A stretch of DNA of 64,000 nt from Myceligenerans crystallogenes (GTDB lineage: Bacteria; Actinomycetota; Actinomycetes; Actinomycetales; Cellulomonadaceae). The notes under the pieces are model-generated. The model did not search any database. It saw nothing but the letters and a program-made list of their open reading frames with translations, and was not told the origin of the DNA. Positions within the stretch are counted from its first letter, which is position 1. Each line of letters begins with the position of its first letter. This document shows, one piece after another, positions 20,357 to 29,209 of this stretch. The position numbers and the translations under genes were made by a program. Where the stretch lies: contig NZ_BAAANL010000005.1 in assembly GCF_039529775.1 (NCBI RefSeq), forward strand, positions 62,001 through 126,000. The letters are read 5' to 3'.

Positions 20357-21607
20357 GTGGCTTCCGTGACACAAGACCCCCTCGTCGGGCGCACGGTCGA
20401 CGGCCGGTACCAGGTCACCGAACGCGTCGCGCAGGGCGGCATGGCGGTCGTGTACCGCGCGCACGACTCCGAATCCGGCCGTGACGTCGCACTCAAGGTG
20501 ATGCACCCGCACCTGGCCGAGGGGGACCAGGCCGCGGACTTCATCAAACGGTTCCGGCGCGAGGCGCGCGCCGCCGCGGGGCTGAGTCACCCCGGCGTCG
20601 TCGCCGTGCACGGCCAGGGGGCGGACGGCACCCTCAACTACCTGATCATGGAGTACGTGCCCGGCACGAACCTGCGCCAGCTCGTGCGCGAGGGGTCGCT
20701 GACCGTGCGGCGCACGTTCGCCCTGCTCGACCAGGTCCTGTCGGCGCTCAGCGCCGCGCACGACCAGCACGTCATGCACCGCGACATCAAGCCGGAGAAC
20801 GTGCTGATGACGCAGGACCGGCGCACCGCGAAGCTGGCCGACTTCGGCCTGGCCCGCGCGGTCACCGAGGCGACCCAGACCGCCACGGGCACCGTGTTCG
20901 GCACGGTCGCCTACATGGCGCCCGAGGTCATCACGACCGGGAGGTCGGACGTGCGGGCCGACGTGTACGCGATCGGCGTCATGGCCTTCGAGATGCTCAC
21001 GGGCCGCCAGCCGTTCCAGGGCGAGACGCCGATCGCGGTCGCGTACGCGCACGTCAACGCCACGATCCCGAGCCTGCGGGCCACCGTCGGCGGGCTCGGT
21101 GACGCCGTGGAGCTCATGGTGAACACGTTCGCGGCCAACGACCCGGGGCACCGCCCGGCGAACGGCCGCGAGGCCCTGAAGCTGCTGCGCGCCACCTGGA
21201 AGGCCCTGCCGCGTGAGGTGCTGGACCGCACGCCCGGTGAACTCGGCGCGCCCGCCCCGGCCCAGCCGATCCCCGTCGCGGGCGTGATCGACGCCGGCGG
21301 GCGGCAGCTCGCCACGAACATCCCGGTGACGCTGCTGCCGTCGCTCGGCAAGCCCGGGGCCAGGCCCGCGAACGACGACGTCCCGACCCAGGCGATGAGC
21401 ACCCGCCCGGCCCCGCCGCGCAAGCGCCGCTCCGGCGCGCTCACCACCGCGATCGTCCTCGTCCTGCTGCTCCTGCTCGGGGCCGCGTGGATGAGCGAGA
21501 ACAACGCGTTCGACGACCTGCCGATGCTGGACGGCGGCACCGCCGGCGCCGACGCCGTCAGGGACGACGACGCCGGGCCCGGCGGACCGTCAGCCCTCGG
21601 CGCCTGA
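20357..21607 (+). CDS. pknL: Ser/Thr protein kinase, PknL-like, without PASTA domains
   Basis: 416 aa from GTG 20357 with TACACT exactly six bases before (leaderless). Kinase domain residues 10-275: VAQGGMAVVYRAHD, VALKVM, HRDIKPENVL, ADFGLAR, GTVFGTVAYMAPE. A linker leads to a membrane helix (TAIVLVLLLLLGAAWM, about 362-378) and only about 38 outside residues, so the PASTA repeats of PknB-type kinases are absent, as in mycobacterial PknL. Divergent from its probable substrate, the Rv2175c-like protein. Its last 18 bp overlap the end of the convergent lgt gene. Confidence 0.88.
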   Translation: MASVTQDPLVGRTVDGRYQVTERVAQGGMAVVYRAHDSESGRDVALKVMHPHLAEGDQAADFIKRFRREARAAAGLSHPGVVAVHGQGADGTLNYLIMEYVPGTNLRQLVREGSLTVRRTFALLDQVLSALSAAHDQHVMHRDIKPENVLMTQDRRTAKLADFGLARAVTEATQTATGTVFGTVAYMAPEVITTGRSDVRADVYAIGVMAFEMLTGRQPFQGETPIAVAYAHVNATIPSLRATVGGLGDAVELMVNTFAANDPGHRPANGREALKLLRATWKALPREVLDRTPGELGAPAPAQPIPVAGVIDAGGRQLATNIPVTLLPSLGKPGARPANDDVPTQAMSTRPAPPRKRRSGALTTAIVLVLLLLLGAAWMSENNAFDDLPMLDGGTAGADAVRDDDAGPGGPSALGA

Positions 21608-22756
21608 GGACGAGGACCCGGCGGACGCGGCCGGCTTCCCGGGCGCGTCCTCGGCCTTCTCCGGCGCCGTGGCCTTCGTGGCCTTCTCCGGGACCTCGGC
21701 CTTCTCGGCCTCAGCCTCTTCCGGGGCCGTGGCCTTCTCGGCCTTCTCCCGAGCCTCGGTCTTCTCGACCTCGTCCTCCTCCGGGGTGTCCTGCGTGGTC
21801 TCCCCCGCGGACGACTCGTCACCGGTGGGCGGGTCCCCCCCGACCTTGACGTCGCCGGCGGCGGGCGCGTCGTCCGACGCGGCTGCGGCGCCCTCGGCGG
21901 CCGGTTCGCGACCCGGGGTGTAGACCGATTCCTCGGGCTCCGGGTGCCGGCGGCCGCGGAGCACGAACAGGGCGATGCCAAGCAGGACCACCACGATCGA
22001 GGCCGCGGAGTTCGCGGGCAGGCCCGCGACGGTGTCGCTCGTCGGGTCGATACGCAGCAGCTCCAGCCAGACGCGGCCGGCGCCGTACCAGACGAGGTAG
22101 AGCCCGAACAGGCGGCCCCAGCGCAGGTGGAACCGCTTGTCGAGGGCGAGCAGCAGCGCCGCGCCCGCGAGGTTCCACAGCGCCTCGTACAGGAACAGGG
22201 GGTGGAACAAGGTCCCCTCGGCCAAGCCGTCGGGGTACATCGCCTTGTACATGGCCGCGTTCGGGTCGATCTCCAGGCCCCACGGCAGCGTCGTCGGCCC
22301 GCCGAACAGCTCGTGGTTCCACCAGTTGCCGCCGCGCCCGATCGCCTGGGCGATCAGCATCGCGGGCGCCAGCGCGTCCGCGAACGACCAGAAGCGCAGC
22401 CCCGCGATCCGGCACGCGATCCACACGCCCAGGGCGCCGCCGATCAGCCCGCCGAAGATCGCGTTGCCGCCGTCCCAGATCCGCACGACGTCCCAGACGT
22501 CGTCGTTCCCGAAGTAGTCCGACGTGTGCGTGAGCACGTGGTAGATGCGCGCGCCCACGATGCCGAGCGGCACGGCCCACAGCACGATGTCGAGCACGAC
22601 CTCCGGCGGCGCGCCGCGCCGGGTCAGCCGCCGCTGCGTGAGCCACGCGGCCACGCCGATCCCGGCCAGCAGCCACAGGGCGTAGATGTGGAGGTTCAAC
22701 GGTCCCAGGGGGATGGCGTTCCACTCCAGGGGCGGGCTGGGGATCGACTGAACCAC
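21590..22756 (-). CDS. lgt: Prolipoprotein diacylglyceryl transferase
   Basis: 388 aa from GTG 22756. Seven membrane helices carry the Lgt signatures: ARIYHVLTH (key Tyr/His), GRGGNWWNHELFGGP (the Lgt box with essential Arg and Asn) and HPLFLYEALWN. The enzyme moves diacylglycerol from phosphatidylglycerol to the lipobox Cys, the first step for the lipoproteins encoded elsewhere in this window. The C-terminal 110 residues are an acidic Ala/Glu/Lys tail with imperfect EKATAPE-type repeats, common in actinobacterial Lgt. It overlaps the kinase gene tail-to-tail by 18 bp. Confidence 0.95.
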   Translation of the reverse strand: MVQSIPSPPLEWNAIPLGPLNLHIYALWLLAGIGVAAWLTQRRLTRRGAPPEVVLDIVLWAVPLGIVGARIYHVLTHTSDYFGNDDVWDVVRIWDGGNAIFGGLIGGALGVWIACRIAGLRFWSFADALAPAMLIAQAIGRGGNWWNHELFGGPTTLPWGLEIDPNAAMYKAMYPDGLAEGTLFHPLFLYEALWNLAGAALLLALDKRFHLRWGRLFGLYLVWYGAGRVWLELLRIDPTSDTVAGLPANSAASIVVVLLGIALFVLRGRRHPEPEESVYTPGREPAAEGAAAASDDAPAAGDVKVGGDPPTGDESSAGETTQDTPEEDEVEKTEAREKAEKATAPEEAEAEKAEVPEKATKATAPEKAEDAPGKPAASAGSSSSGAEG

Positions 22757-22800
22757 GTGGCGGGCTGCCTCTCTCGTCGCACTGCTCGTCGGCCGGCACG

Positions 22801-22832
22801 GGCCGCGCTGCGGAGATTACCGCAGTGCGGCC
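22801..22832 (-). terminator. Terminator hairpin after the DAHP synthase gene
   Basis: GGCCGCGCTGCGG (22801-22813) pairs with CCGCAGTGCGGCC (22820-22832) with one G-T wobble and a 6-nt loop, between the end of the DAHP synthase gene and the lgt start. A self-complementary GTACCGGTAC (22836-22845) adjoins it. Confidence 0.7.
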
Positions 22833-22854
22833 CCTGTACCGGTACCGCTACCTG

Positions 22855-24204
22855 CTACTGCCGGATCATCTCCGCCACCTGGAAGGCGAGTTCCAGCGAC
22901 TGCTGGTGGTTCAGGCGCGGGTCGACGAGCGTCTCGTAGCGCAGCGCGAGGCCCGCGTCCGAGATCTCCTCCGCCCCGCCGAGCACCTCGGTCACGTCGT
23001 CGCCCGTGAGCTCGACGTGCAGGCCGCCCGGCACCGTGCCGACCGCGCGGTGCACCTCGAAGAAGCCCGCGACCTCGTCCAGCACGTCCGACAGCCGGCG
23101 CGTCTTGTACCCGGACTCCGAGGTGATCGTGTTGCCGTGCATCGGGTCCGTCACCCAGGTGACGTTCGCGCCCGCCCACGTGACCGCCTCGACCAGGCCG
23201 GGCAGCACGTCGCGGATCCTGCCCGCGCCCATCCGGGTGATGAACGTCAGCCGGCCCGGGGTGTTCTCCGGGTTCAGCTTCTCGAACAGGGCCAGGGCGT
23301 CCGCGGGCGTCGTCGTCGGGCCGAGCTTAACGCCGATCGGGTTGGCCACGCGGGACAGGAAGTCCACGTGCGCGCCGTCGAGCTGACGCGTGCGCTCACC
23401 GATCCACAGGAAGTGGCCGCTGGTGTCGTACGCCTTGCCCGTGCGCTGGTCGTGGCGGGTCAGCGCCCGCTCGTAGTCCAGGATCAGCGCCTCGTGGCCC
23501 ACGTAGAACTCGACCGAGCGCAGCGCGTCGAAGTCCGCACCGCAGGCGTCCATGAACCGGATCGCGCGGTCGATCTCGTCGGCCGTGCGCTCGTACGCCG
23601 CGTACGCCGGGTTCTGCATGAAGCCCCGGTTCCACTCGTGCACCTGGCGCAGGTCGGCGTGGCCGCCCGTGGTGAACGCGCGCACGACGTTCGCCGTCGC
23701 CGACGAGATGCGGTACGCCTGCGCCAGCCGCTCCGGGTCCGGTACGCGCGACTCGGGGGTGAACGCGTGCCCGTTGACCATGTCACCGCGGTAGGCGGGC
23801 AGGGTCACGCCGTCGCGCGTCTCGTCGTTGCTCGAGCGCGGCTTGGCGTACTGGCCCGCCATGCGGCCCATCTTCACCACGGGCGTCGAGGCGCTGTGCG
23901 TGAGGATGACGGCCATCTGCAGGATGGTGCGCACCTTGTTGCGGATCCGGTCGGCGTGCGCGTCGTCGAACGACTCCGCGCAGTCACCGCCCTGCAGCAG
24001 GAACGCCTCGCCCCGCCCGGCGGCGGCGAGTCGCTCGGTCAGGGTGTCGGCCTCGGACGGGCTCGCCAGGGGCGCGGCGTGCTCCAGCCGCGCGGTCACG
24101 GCGGCCAGCGCGCCGGCGTCCGGCCAGACCGGCTGCTGGCGTGCCTCGAGCGTGCGGAAGTGGTCCAGGCCCTCGTGGAGCCCGGCGTCTGCGATCGTGC
24201 TCAT
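22855..24204 (-). CDS. aroG: Class II 3-deoxy-7-phosphoheptulonate synthase (DAHP synthase)
   Basis: 449 aa from ATG 24204. Plant-type class II signatures throughout: FLLQGGDCAESF, MGRMAGQYAKPRS, LPAYRGDMVNG, KLGPTTTPADAL, TRMGAGRIRDVLP and WVTDPMHGNT. It condenses phosphoenolpyruvate with erythrose 4-phosphate, the first step to chorismate and aromatic amino acids. Twenty bp upstream ends the PPi-phosphofructokinase gene in the same direction, so the two may share a transcript. A terminator hairpin follows. Confidence 0.95.
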   Translation of the reverse strand: MSTIADAGLHEGLDHFRTLEARQQPVWPDAGALAAVTARLEHAAPLASPSEADTLTERLAAAGRGEAFLLQGGDCAESFDDAHADRIRNKVRTILQMAVILTHSASTPVVKMGRMAGQYAKPRSSNDETRDGVTLPAYRGDMVNGHAFTPESRVPDPERLAQAYRISSATANVVRAFTTGGHADLRQVHEWNRGFMQNPAYAAYERTADEIDRAIRFMDACGADFDALRSVEFYVGHEALILDYERALTRHDQRTGKAYDTSGHFLWIGERTRQLDGAHVDFLSRVANPIGVKLGPTTTPADALALFEKLNPENTPGRLTFITRMGAGRIRDVLPGLVEAVTWAGANVTWVTDPMHGNTITSESGYKTRRLSDVLDEVAGFFEVHRAVGTVPGGLHVELTGDDVTEVLGGAEEISDAGLALRYETLVDPRLNHQQSLELAFQVAEMIRQ

Positions 24205-24223
24205 GGCGTGCCCGTCCCGGCCG

Positions 24224-25450
24224 TCAGTGGGCGGCCTGGGCCGCGGGCACGAGCGGCTGGCCGAGGTCGGCGAGCAGCTCGCCGAACCACGGCGCCGAGG
24301 TGTCGAACGCCTTGCCGCCCGCGATCCGCGGGAACGGGATCGCCTTCAGCTTGTCACCGTCCTCCTCGTCGTGGCCGACGACGCCGGACTCGGCGCGCAG
24401 CGCCGCCTCCACCGCGTAGTCGGTCATCGACTTGATGAGGCGCAGGTCCTCCGTGTTCGCGGCCGCGGCGCGCGAGTAGTAGCCGGACTTCTGCACCATG
24501 ACCTTCTCGGCGCCCAGCTTCTCGGCGAACTGCTTGGCGAACCACTGGCCCGGGTTCACGAAGTCGAGCTTCACGTGCCCGAACGGGTCACGCTGCACCT
24601 CCTCGCCGGCGGCCTCGAGCTGCGCGACGATCTCGTTCAGGCCCGCGCCCTCCGACAGGAAGATGTTCACGTTGCCCTGCTCGTCCATGATCGCGCGCAG
24701 GCGCTTGGCCTCGGCGTCGATGTCGATCTCCAGCTCCGGCAGGAACACCGCGTGGATGTCCCAGCGCTCGCGGGTCAGGCCCAGGCTCGGCACCCACTCC
24801 TGGGTGTCCAGCCACTTGCGGTACTCGGCGGCCGTCGCGGCGGTCAGCCAGCCGCAGTGGCGGCCCATGACCTCGTGGATGATCAGCATGCGCGGGCCGA
24901 CGCGGTTCTCGCCGATGACGTTCGCGGCGAACCGCGCGCCCTCCTCGGCGGCGGTCCAGGCGCCCAGCGACTGGCGGATCGGCACCACGTCGTTGTCGAT
25001 GGTCTTGGGCAGGCCCACCACCGTCAGGTCGTAGCCGTTCTCGTGCAGGTAGGCAGCGAGGTCCGCGGCGGTGGTGTTCGTGTCGTCGCCGCCGATGGTG
25101 TGCAGGACGTCGACGCCGTCGGACTTGAGCTGCTCCGCCGCGACGTGCAGCGGGTTCTGGCCCTCCTGCACGAGCCCGCGCTTCACGCAGTCCTTGACGT
25201 TGGTCAGCTTCACGCGCGAGTTACCGATCGGCGACCCGCCGAACCGGTGCAGGATGCCCGCCTTCTTGCGCGCCTCGTCGTCGACGACGACCTTGGTACC
25301 CGTCAGCAGGCCGTGGTAGCCGTGCTGGTAGGCGATGATCTCGATCGTGGAGTCGAGCTCGGTGTACCGCTCGATCAGACCACCGACCGCCGATGACAGG
25401 CAGGGGGCGAAGCCCCCGGCGGTCAGCAGAGCCACACGACGAACAGCCAT
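24224..25450 (-). CDS. pfp: Phosphofructokinase, probably pyrophosphate-dependent
   Basis: 408 aa from ATG 25450 with GAGAGG about ten bases upstream; a TAGGAT -10 box lies at 25496-25491. The PFK family motifs are clear: LLTAGGFAPCL, TIGGDDTNTTAA, GLPKTIDND, IHEVMGRHCGWL and LSEGAGLNEI. ATP enzymes usually have GGDGS; here a second Asp (GGDD), together with Lys in PKTIDND, is the known signature of pyrophosphate users. It interconverts fructose 6-phosphate and fructose 1,6-bisphosphate, reversibly if PPi-dependent. Phosphoryl donor is inferred from these residues only. Confidence 0.9.
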   Translation of the reverse strand: MAVRRVALLTAGGFAPCLSSAVGGLIERYTELDSTIEIIAYQHGYHGLLTGTKVVVDDEARKKAGILHRFGGSPIGNSRVKLTNVKDCVKRGLVQEGQNPLHVAAEQLKSDGVDVLHTIGGDDTNTTAADLAAYLHENGYDLTVVGLPKTIDNDVVPIRQSLGAWTAAEEGARFAANVIGENRVGPRMLIIHEVMGRHCGWLTAATAAEYRKWLDTQEWVPSLGLTRERWDIHAVFLPELEIDIDAEAKRLRAIMDEQGNVNIFLSEGAGLNEIVAQLEAAGEEVQRDPFGHVKLDFVNPGQWFAKQFAEKLGAEKVMVQKSGYYSRAAAANTEDLRLIKSMTDYAVEAALRAESGVVGHDEEDGDKLKAIPFPRIAGGKAFDTSAPWFGELLADLGQPLVPAAQAAH

Positions 25451-25559
25451 CGCAGTTGCACCTCTCGGTTCGCAGGAGTTCTCAGCCCTCATCCTAGTGA
25501 GCGACACCGGCACCCGGCCCCCGGTTGTCCACAGACCGGTCAGGCTGTTTTCGGCGGAG

Positions 25560-26294
25560 TCACGACGCGGGCCGCTGCGTCGGCAGGTACCGGGTCGCCG
25601 GCGTCGGCTCCCGCCCGGCCGCCGTCGCCGACTTCTCCGTCGCGGCGTACACGTCGACATACTCCTGGTCCGACAGCGCCAGGATCGCCTCCATGATCTC
25701 GTCGGCGACCCGCCGCAGCGTGGCGTGGTCGCCCGCCTTGCCGGCAAGGTGCGAGAAGTCCAGCGGCTCCCCGATCCGGGCGCCGAGCGGCATGAACCTC
25801 GGCACGACGCGCCCCGCCGGCTGCGCCTCGTCCGTCCCCACCATCACCACCGGGATGACCGGCACGCCGGTCTCCAGCGCCATCCGCGCCACGCCCGTCT
25901 TGGCCTTGTACAGCCGCCCGTCCGGGCTGCGCGTGCCCTCCGGGTAGATGCCCAGCAGATCCCCCTCGCGCAGCACCCGGACCCCGGTGCTGATCGCCGC
26001 CTCGCTCGCCGCACCCCCGGCCCGGTCCACGGGGATCGTCCCGATCCCGGTCATGAACCAGGCGGTGATCCGCCCCTTGAGCCCCTTGCCCGTGAAGTAG
26101 TCCGACTTCCCGAGGAACTTCACCTGCCGCGGCAGCATCAGCGGCAGCAGGAACGAGTCGATCACCGCCAGGTGGTTCCCCGCGAGGATCGCCGCGCCGC
26201 GCCGCGGCACGTTCTTCCTCCCCTCCACCCAGGGCCGGTACGCGAGCCGCAGCAACGGCCCCACCAGGACATGCTTCATCACCCAGTAGAACAA
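25560..26294 (-). CDS. 1-acylglycerol-3-phosphate acyltransferase family (PlsC-like)
   Basis: Start taken at TTG 26294, right after GGAGGAG; no ATG/GTG fits that ribosome site. 244 aa. A short hydrophobic N-terminus (LVGPLLRLAYRPW) precedes the acyltransferase motifs: GNHLAVIDSF (H-x4-D), GTIPVDRAGG, YPEGTRSPDG and VPVIPVVMVG. It should acylate lysophosphatidate or a related acceptor at the membrane. Its start lies back to back with a leaderless membrane-protein gene. Confidence 0.88.
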   Translation of the reverse strand: MFYWVMKHVLVGPLLRLAYRPWVEGRKNVPRRGAAILAGNHLAVIDSFLLPLMLPRQVKFLGKSDYFTGKGLKGRITAWFMTGIGTIPVDRAGGAASEAAISTGVRVLREGDLLGIYPEGTRSPDGRLYKAKTGVARMALETGVPVIPVVMVGTDEAQPAGRVVPRFMPLGARIGEPLDFSHLAGKAGDHATLRRVADEIMEAILALSDQEYVDVYAATEKSATAAGREPTPATRYLPTQRPAS

Positions 26295-26358
26295 GACTCC
26301 TCCTCGTGCCCCCGCGGTGTGTCCGCCCGGGTCGCTTCCGCAAATTAGAGTGTGCCCC

Positions 26359-27081
26359 ATGGCCGCTTCGAACACGGACGACCGCGACGACGACCTGCCC
26401 GAGGAACCGGCGCCCCCCGCCGACCGTAGCGAAGACGCTGCTCGGGACACCACTCCGCGCCCCGGGGAGGCCGCCGCGCGTTCCGGCGAGCCCGCCGCAC
26501 GGCCCGGGGAACTGCCCGACGAGGCCGTCGACGCCCGCTTCGCCGACCTCATAGCCTCCCTCGGCGATCTCGGTGCCACCCCGTCCCCGGCACCCCGCAC
26601 ACCCTTCCCGGAACCGTCCGACCTGCACGAGGGCCTCCGGCCCGCCGGCCCGGCCGGCACCGTCCCGCCCGACGGCGCCCGCGAGGACGACGCCACGACC
26701 CGCGGCACGCCCGGACTCGCCGACGACGCCGCGACGGCTCCCCAGGGTTCCGTCCCGCGCCCCGCCGGGCCGCGCGACTGGCCGGTCACCCCGGAGGTCG
26801 AGGCCCTGGAGGAGGCCGAGGGCCACTTCAGCCCCCCGGAGCCGGAACCCCTCCTGACCGACAAGGACCCCCTGGCCACCATGGCCTGGTTCGCCGTGGG
26901 CGGCATCCCGATCCTGGCCCTGATCAGCGTCATCCTGGTCGCGGCCGTGCCGTCGCTCCAGATCCCGCCCCTGGTCGGCCAGGTCGCCCTGGGCCTGTTC
27001 GCCCTCGGCCTGGGCGTCCTCCTGTGGCGCATGCCCCACCGCCGGGACCCGGAGGACAACGACCCCGGCGCCGTCGTCTGA
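26359..27081 (+). CDS. Hypothetical two-helix membrane protein with acidic disordered head
   Basis: 240 aa from ATG 26359; TAGAGT lies seven bases upstream, suggesting a leaderless mRNA. The first 165 residues are Pro/Ala/Asp-rich and apparently disordered. Two membrane helices follow (about 177-196, IPILALISVILVAAV, and 203-222, GQVALGLFALGLGVLL), then a short charged tail. I do not recognise the family. A strong terminator follows. Confidence 0.75.
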   Translation: MAASNTDDRDDDLPEEPAPPADRSEDAARDTTPRPGEAAARSGEPAARPGELPDEAVDARFADLIASLGDLGATPSPAPRTPFPEPSDLHEGLRPAGPAGTVPPDGAREDDATTRGTPGLADDAATAPQGSVPRPAGPRDWPVTPEVEALEEAEGHFSPPEPEPLLTDKDPLATMAWFAVGGIPILALISVILVAAVPSLQIPPLVGQVALGLFALGLGVLLWRMPHRRDPEDNDPGAVV

Positions 27082-27087
27082 CACGAC

Positions 27088-27123
27088 GAAGCCGTCCGGA
27101 CCGCGAACGGTCCGGACGGCTTC
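27088..27123. terminator. Bidirectional terminator, 15-bp perfect stem
   Basis: GAAGCCGTCCGGACC (27088-27102) pairs with GGTCCGGACGGCTTC (27109-27123) around a 6-nt loop between two convergent genes. Confidence 0.9.
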
Positions 27124-27132
27124 GGCACGGCC

Positions 27133-28956
27133 TCAGATCAGGTGCAGGCTGTCCTTGTTCTTGTCCTGGTACAGCCGCTCGATGTCGTCCGCGAAGTCCT
27201 TCAGCACGATCGCGCGCCGCACGGAGAACTTCGGCGTGAGGTACCCGTTCTCGATGGTCAGGTCACCCGGGATCACCGTGAACTTGCGGATCGACTCGGC
27301 CTTGGAGACCGCGTTGTTCGCCCGCAGCACCACCTGGTCGAGGGCTGCCAGCACGTCCGGGTCCCGCCGCGCCTCGTCCGCGCTCATCCCGGGCTTGCCC
27401 TCCATCTTCAGCCAGCCGGGCAGGCCCTCCGCGTCGAGCGTGATGATCGCGCCGATGTACGGCTTGTTGTCGCCGACGACGACGCACTGGCTGACCAGCG
27501 CGTGCGCGCGGATCCTGTCCTCCAGGACCGACGGCGCCACGTTCTTGCCGCCCGCGGTGACGATGATCTCCTTCTTGCGGCCCGTGATCGTCAGGACGCC
27601 GCGCTCGTCGATCTCGCCGAGGTCACCGGTGTGGAACCAGCCGTCGGCGGTGAAGGCCTCCGCGGTGGCCTCGGGGTTGTTGTGGTAGCGGGCGAAGACG
27701 CCGATGCCCTTGAGCATCACCTCGCCGTCGTCGGCGATCGCCATGCTGCAGCCCGGCAGCGCCGGGCCGACCGACCCGACCTTCTGCAGCTGCAGCTTGT
27801 TCACGCTGGTCGGCGCCGTGGTCTCGGTCAGGCCGTAACCCTCGAGGATGTTGACCCCGAGGCCGCGGTAGAAGTGCCCGAGGCGCTCACCCAGCGGGCC
27901 GCCGCCGGAGACGGCGTGCTGCGCCTGCCCGCCGAGCTTCGCCCGCAGCTTGGAGAACACCAGCGCGTCCGCGACCTTGTGCCGCAGCCGCAGCCCCAGG
28001 CCGGGACCCTGCGGCGCGTCGAGCGCCCGCGAGTACTCGATGGCCGTGCGTGCCGCCCAGTGGAAGATCTTGACCTTGCCGCCCGCGGCGGCCGTCTGCT
28101 CCGCGGAGTTGTAGACCTTCTCGAAGACGCGCGGCACCGCGAGGATGAACGTCGGCCGGAACGTGCCGAGCGCGTCCACCAGGGTCGTCGTGTCTCCCCA
28201 GTGGCCGGTGACCGTGCCGGAGGCGACGGCGAGCATGTGGATGAACCGCGCGAAGATGTGGGCCATCGGCAGGAACAGCAGCAGGCGACCGCCCTCGACG
28301 AACACCTCCGGGTTGTCCTTGACCGCGTTCACCGGGAGTTCCGTGAGGTTGCCGTGCGTCAGCTCCACGCCCTTGGGGCGGCCCGTCGTCCCCGAGGTGT
28401 AGATGATGGTCGCGACGTCGGCCTTGCCCGCGAGCGCGCGACGGCGCTCGATCTCGGCGTCGTCCACGCCCGTGCCCTCGGCCATGAGGGCCTCGACCGC
28501 GCCGTCGGCGATCACCAGGATCTCGCGCAGGTCGGCCAGCGAGTCGTGCACGGAGCTGATCGTCTCGGCGTGGGCCGCGGTCTCGGCGAAGACGATCGTC
28601 GCCTTCGAGTCGCCGCAGATCCACTCGACCTGCTCGGCGCTGGAGGTCTCGTAGATCGGCACGGTGACGGCACCGGCCGCCCAGACGGCGAAGTCCAGCA
28701 GCGCCCACTCGTAGCGCGTGGCGGACATGACGGCGACGCCGTCGCCGGGCTGGACGCCCCGGGCGACCAGGCCCTTCGCGGCCGCGGTCACCTCGGCGGC
28801 GAACTGGGCCGACGTGACCGGGGTCCAGCCGCCGGCACCGTCCGGGCGCTCCATCAGCGCAGCACCCGGATCCTCGGCGACCCGATCGGCGAGCAGGCTG
28901 CTCGTGTTGTAGGTGGGGGGCAGCTCGACCAGCTGCGGAGCGTGGACCTCGTTCAT
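27133..28956 (-). CDS. Long-chain fatty acid--CoA ligase (AMP-forming)
   Basis: 607 aa from ATG 28956 with GGAG five bases upstream. ANL-family motifs: YTSGTTGRPKGVELTHGN, GYGLTETTAPTS, DGWFHTGDLGEID, GRKKEIIVTAGGKNV and the C-terminal Lys region NGYLTPKFSVRR. It activates long-chain fatty acids through an acyl-adenylate to acyl-CoA. Of the FadD15/FAA1-like type common in actinobacteria. Monocistronic, divergent from the glucokinase gene; two copies of CG(A/G)GTATCAGG lie between them. Confidence 0.92.
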   Translation of the reverse strand: MNEVHAPQLVELPPTYNTSSLLADRVAEDPGAALMERPDGAGGWTPVTSAQFAAEVTAAAKGLVARGVQPGDGVAVMSATRYEWALLDFAVWAAGAVTVPIYETSSAEQVEWICGDSKATIVFAETAAHAETISSVHDSLADLREILVIADGAVEALMAEGTGVDDAEIERRRALAGKADVATIIYTSGTTGRPKGVELTHGNLTELPVNAVKDNPEVFVEGGRLLLFLPMAHIFARFIHMLAVASGTVTGHWGDTTTLVDALGTFRPTFILAVPRVFEKVYNSAEQTAAAGGKVKIFHWAARTAIEYSRALDAPQGPGLGLRLRHKVADALVFSKLRAKLGGQAQHAVSGGGPLGERLGHFYRGLGVNILEGYGLTETTAPTSVNKLQLQKVGSVGPALPGCSMAIADDGEVMLKGIGVFARYHNNPEATAEAFTADGWFHTGDLGEIDERGVLTITGRKKEIIVTAGGKNVAPSVLEDRIRAHALVSQCVVVGDNKPYIGAIITLDAEGLPGWLKMEGKPGMSADEARRDPDVLAALDQVVLRANNAVSKAESIRKFTVIPGDLTIENGYLTPKFSVRRAIVLKDFADDIERLYQDKNKDSLHLI

Positions 28957-29023
28957 GCTGACTCCAGTGACAGTGAAGATCGTGGCTGCCAACATACCCG
29001 GAAAGGTGCGCTTACAGGTACAC

Positions 29024-29057
29024 CGAGTATCAGGTTGTTATGAGATCGGGTATCAGG
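29024..29057. promoter_or_regulatory. Two direct repeats CG(A/G)GTATCAGG in the divergent FACL/glucokinase gap
   Basis: CGAGTATCAGG (29024-29034) and CGGGTATCAGG (29047-29057) are 23 bp apart, about two helix turns, in the 253-bp gap holding both promoters. The spacing suits a dimeric regulator binding one face. The rest of the gap shows nothing I can name. Confidence 0.35.
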
Positions 29058-29209
29058 CGGCAATTTCCGGCAGTGCACACCACGCGGACGGGGTGCCGCC
29101 GCCTTCCCGGCGACGGATACTCTGGTGTTCGCGCCCGTGCGCCGGCCCCGCCGGGCTGGATCGCCGGGCGCTTGCCACGAGTATCCCTGCGACAGTGAAG
29201 GACGACGTC

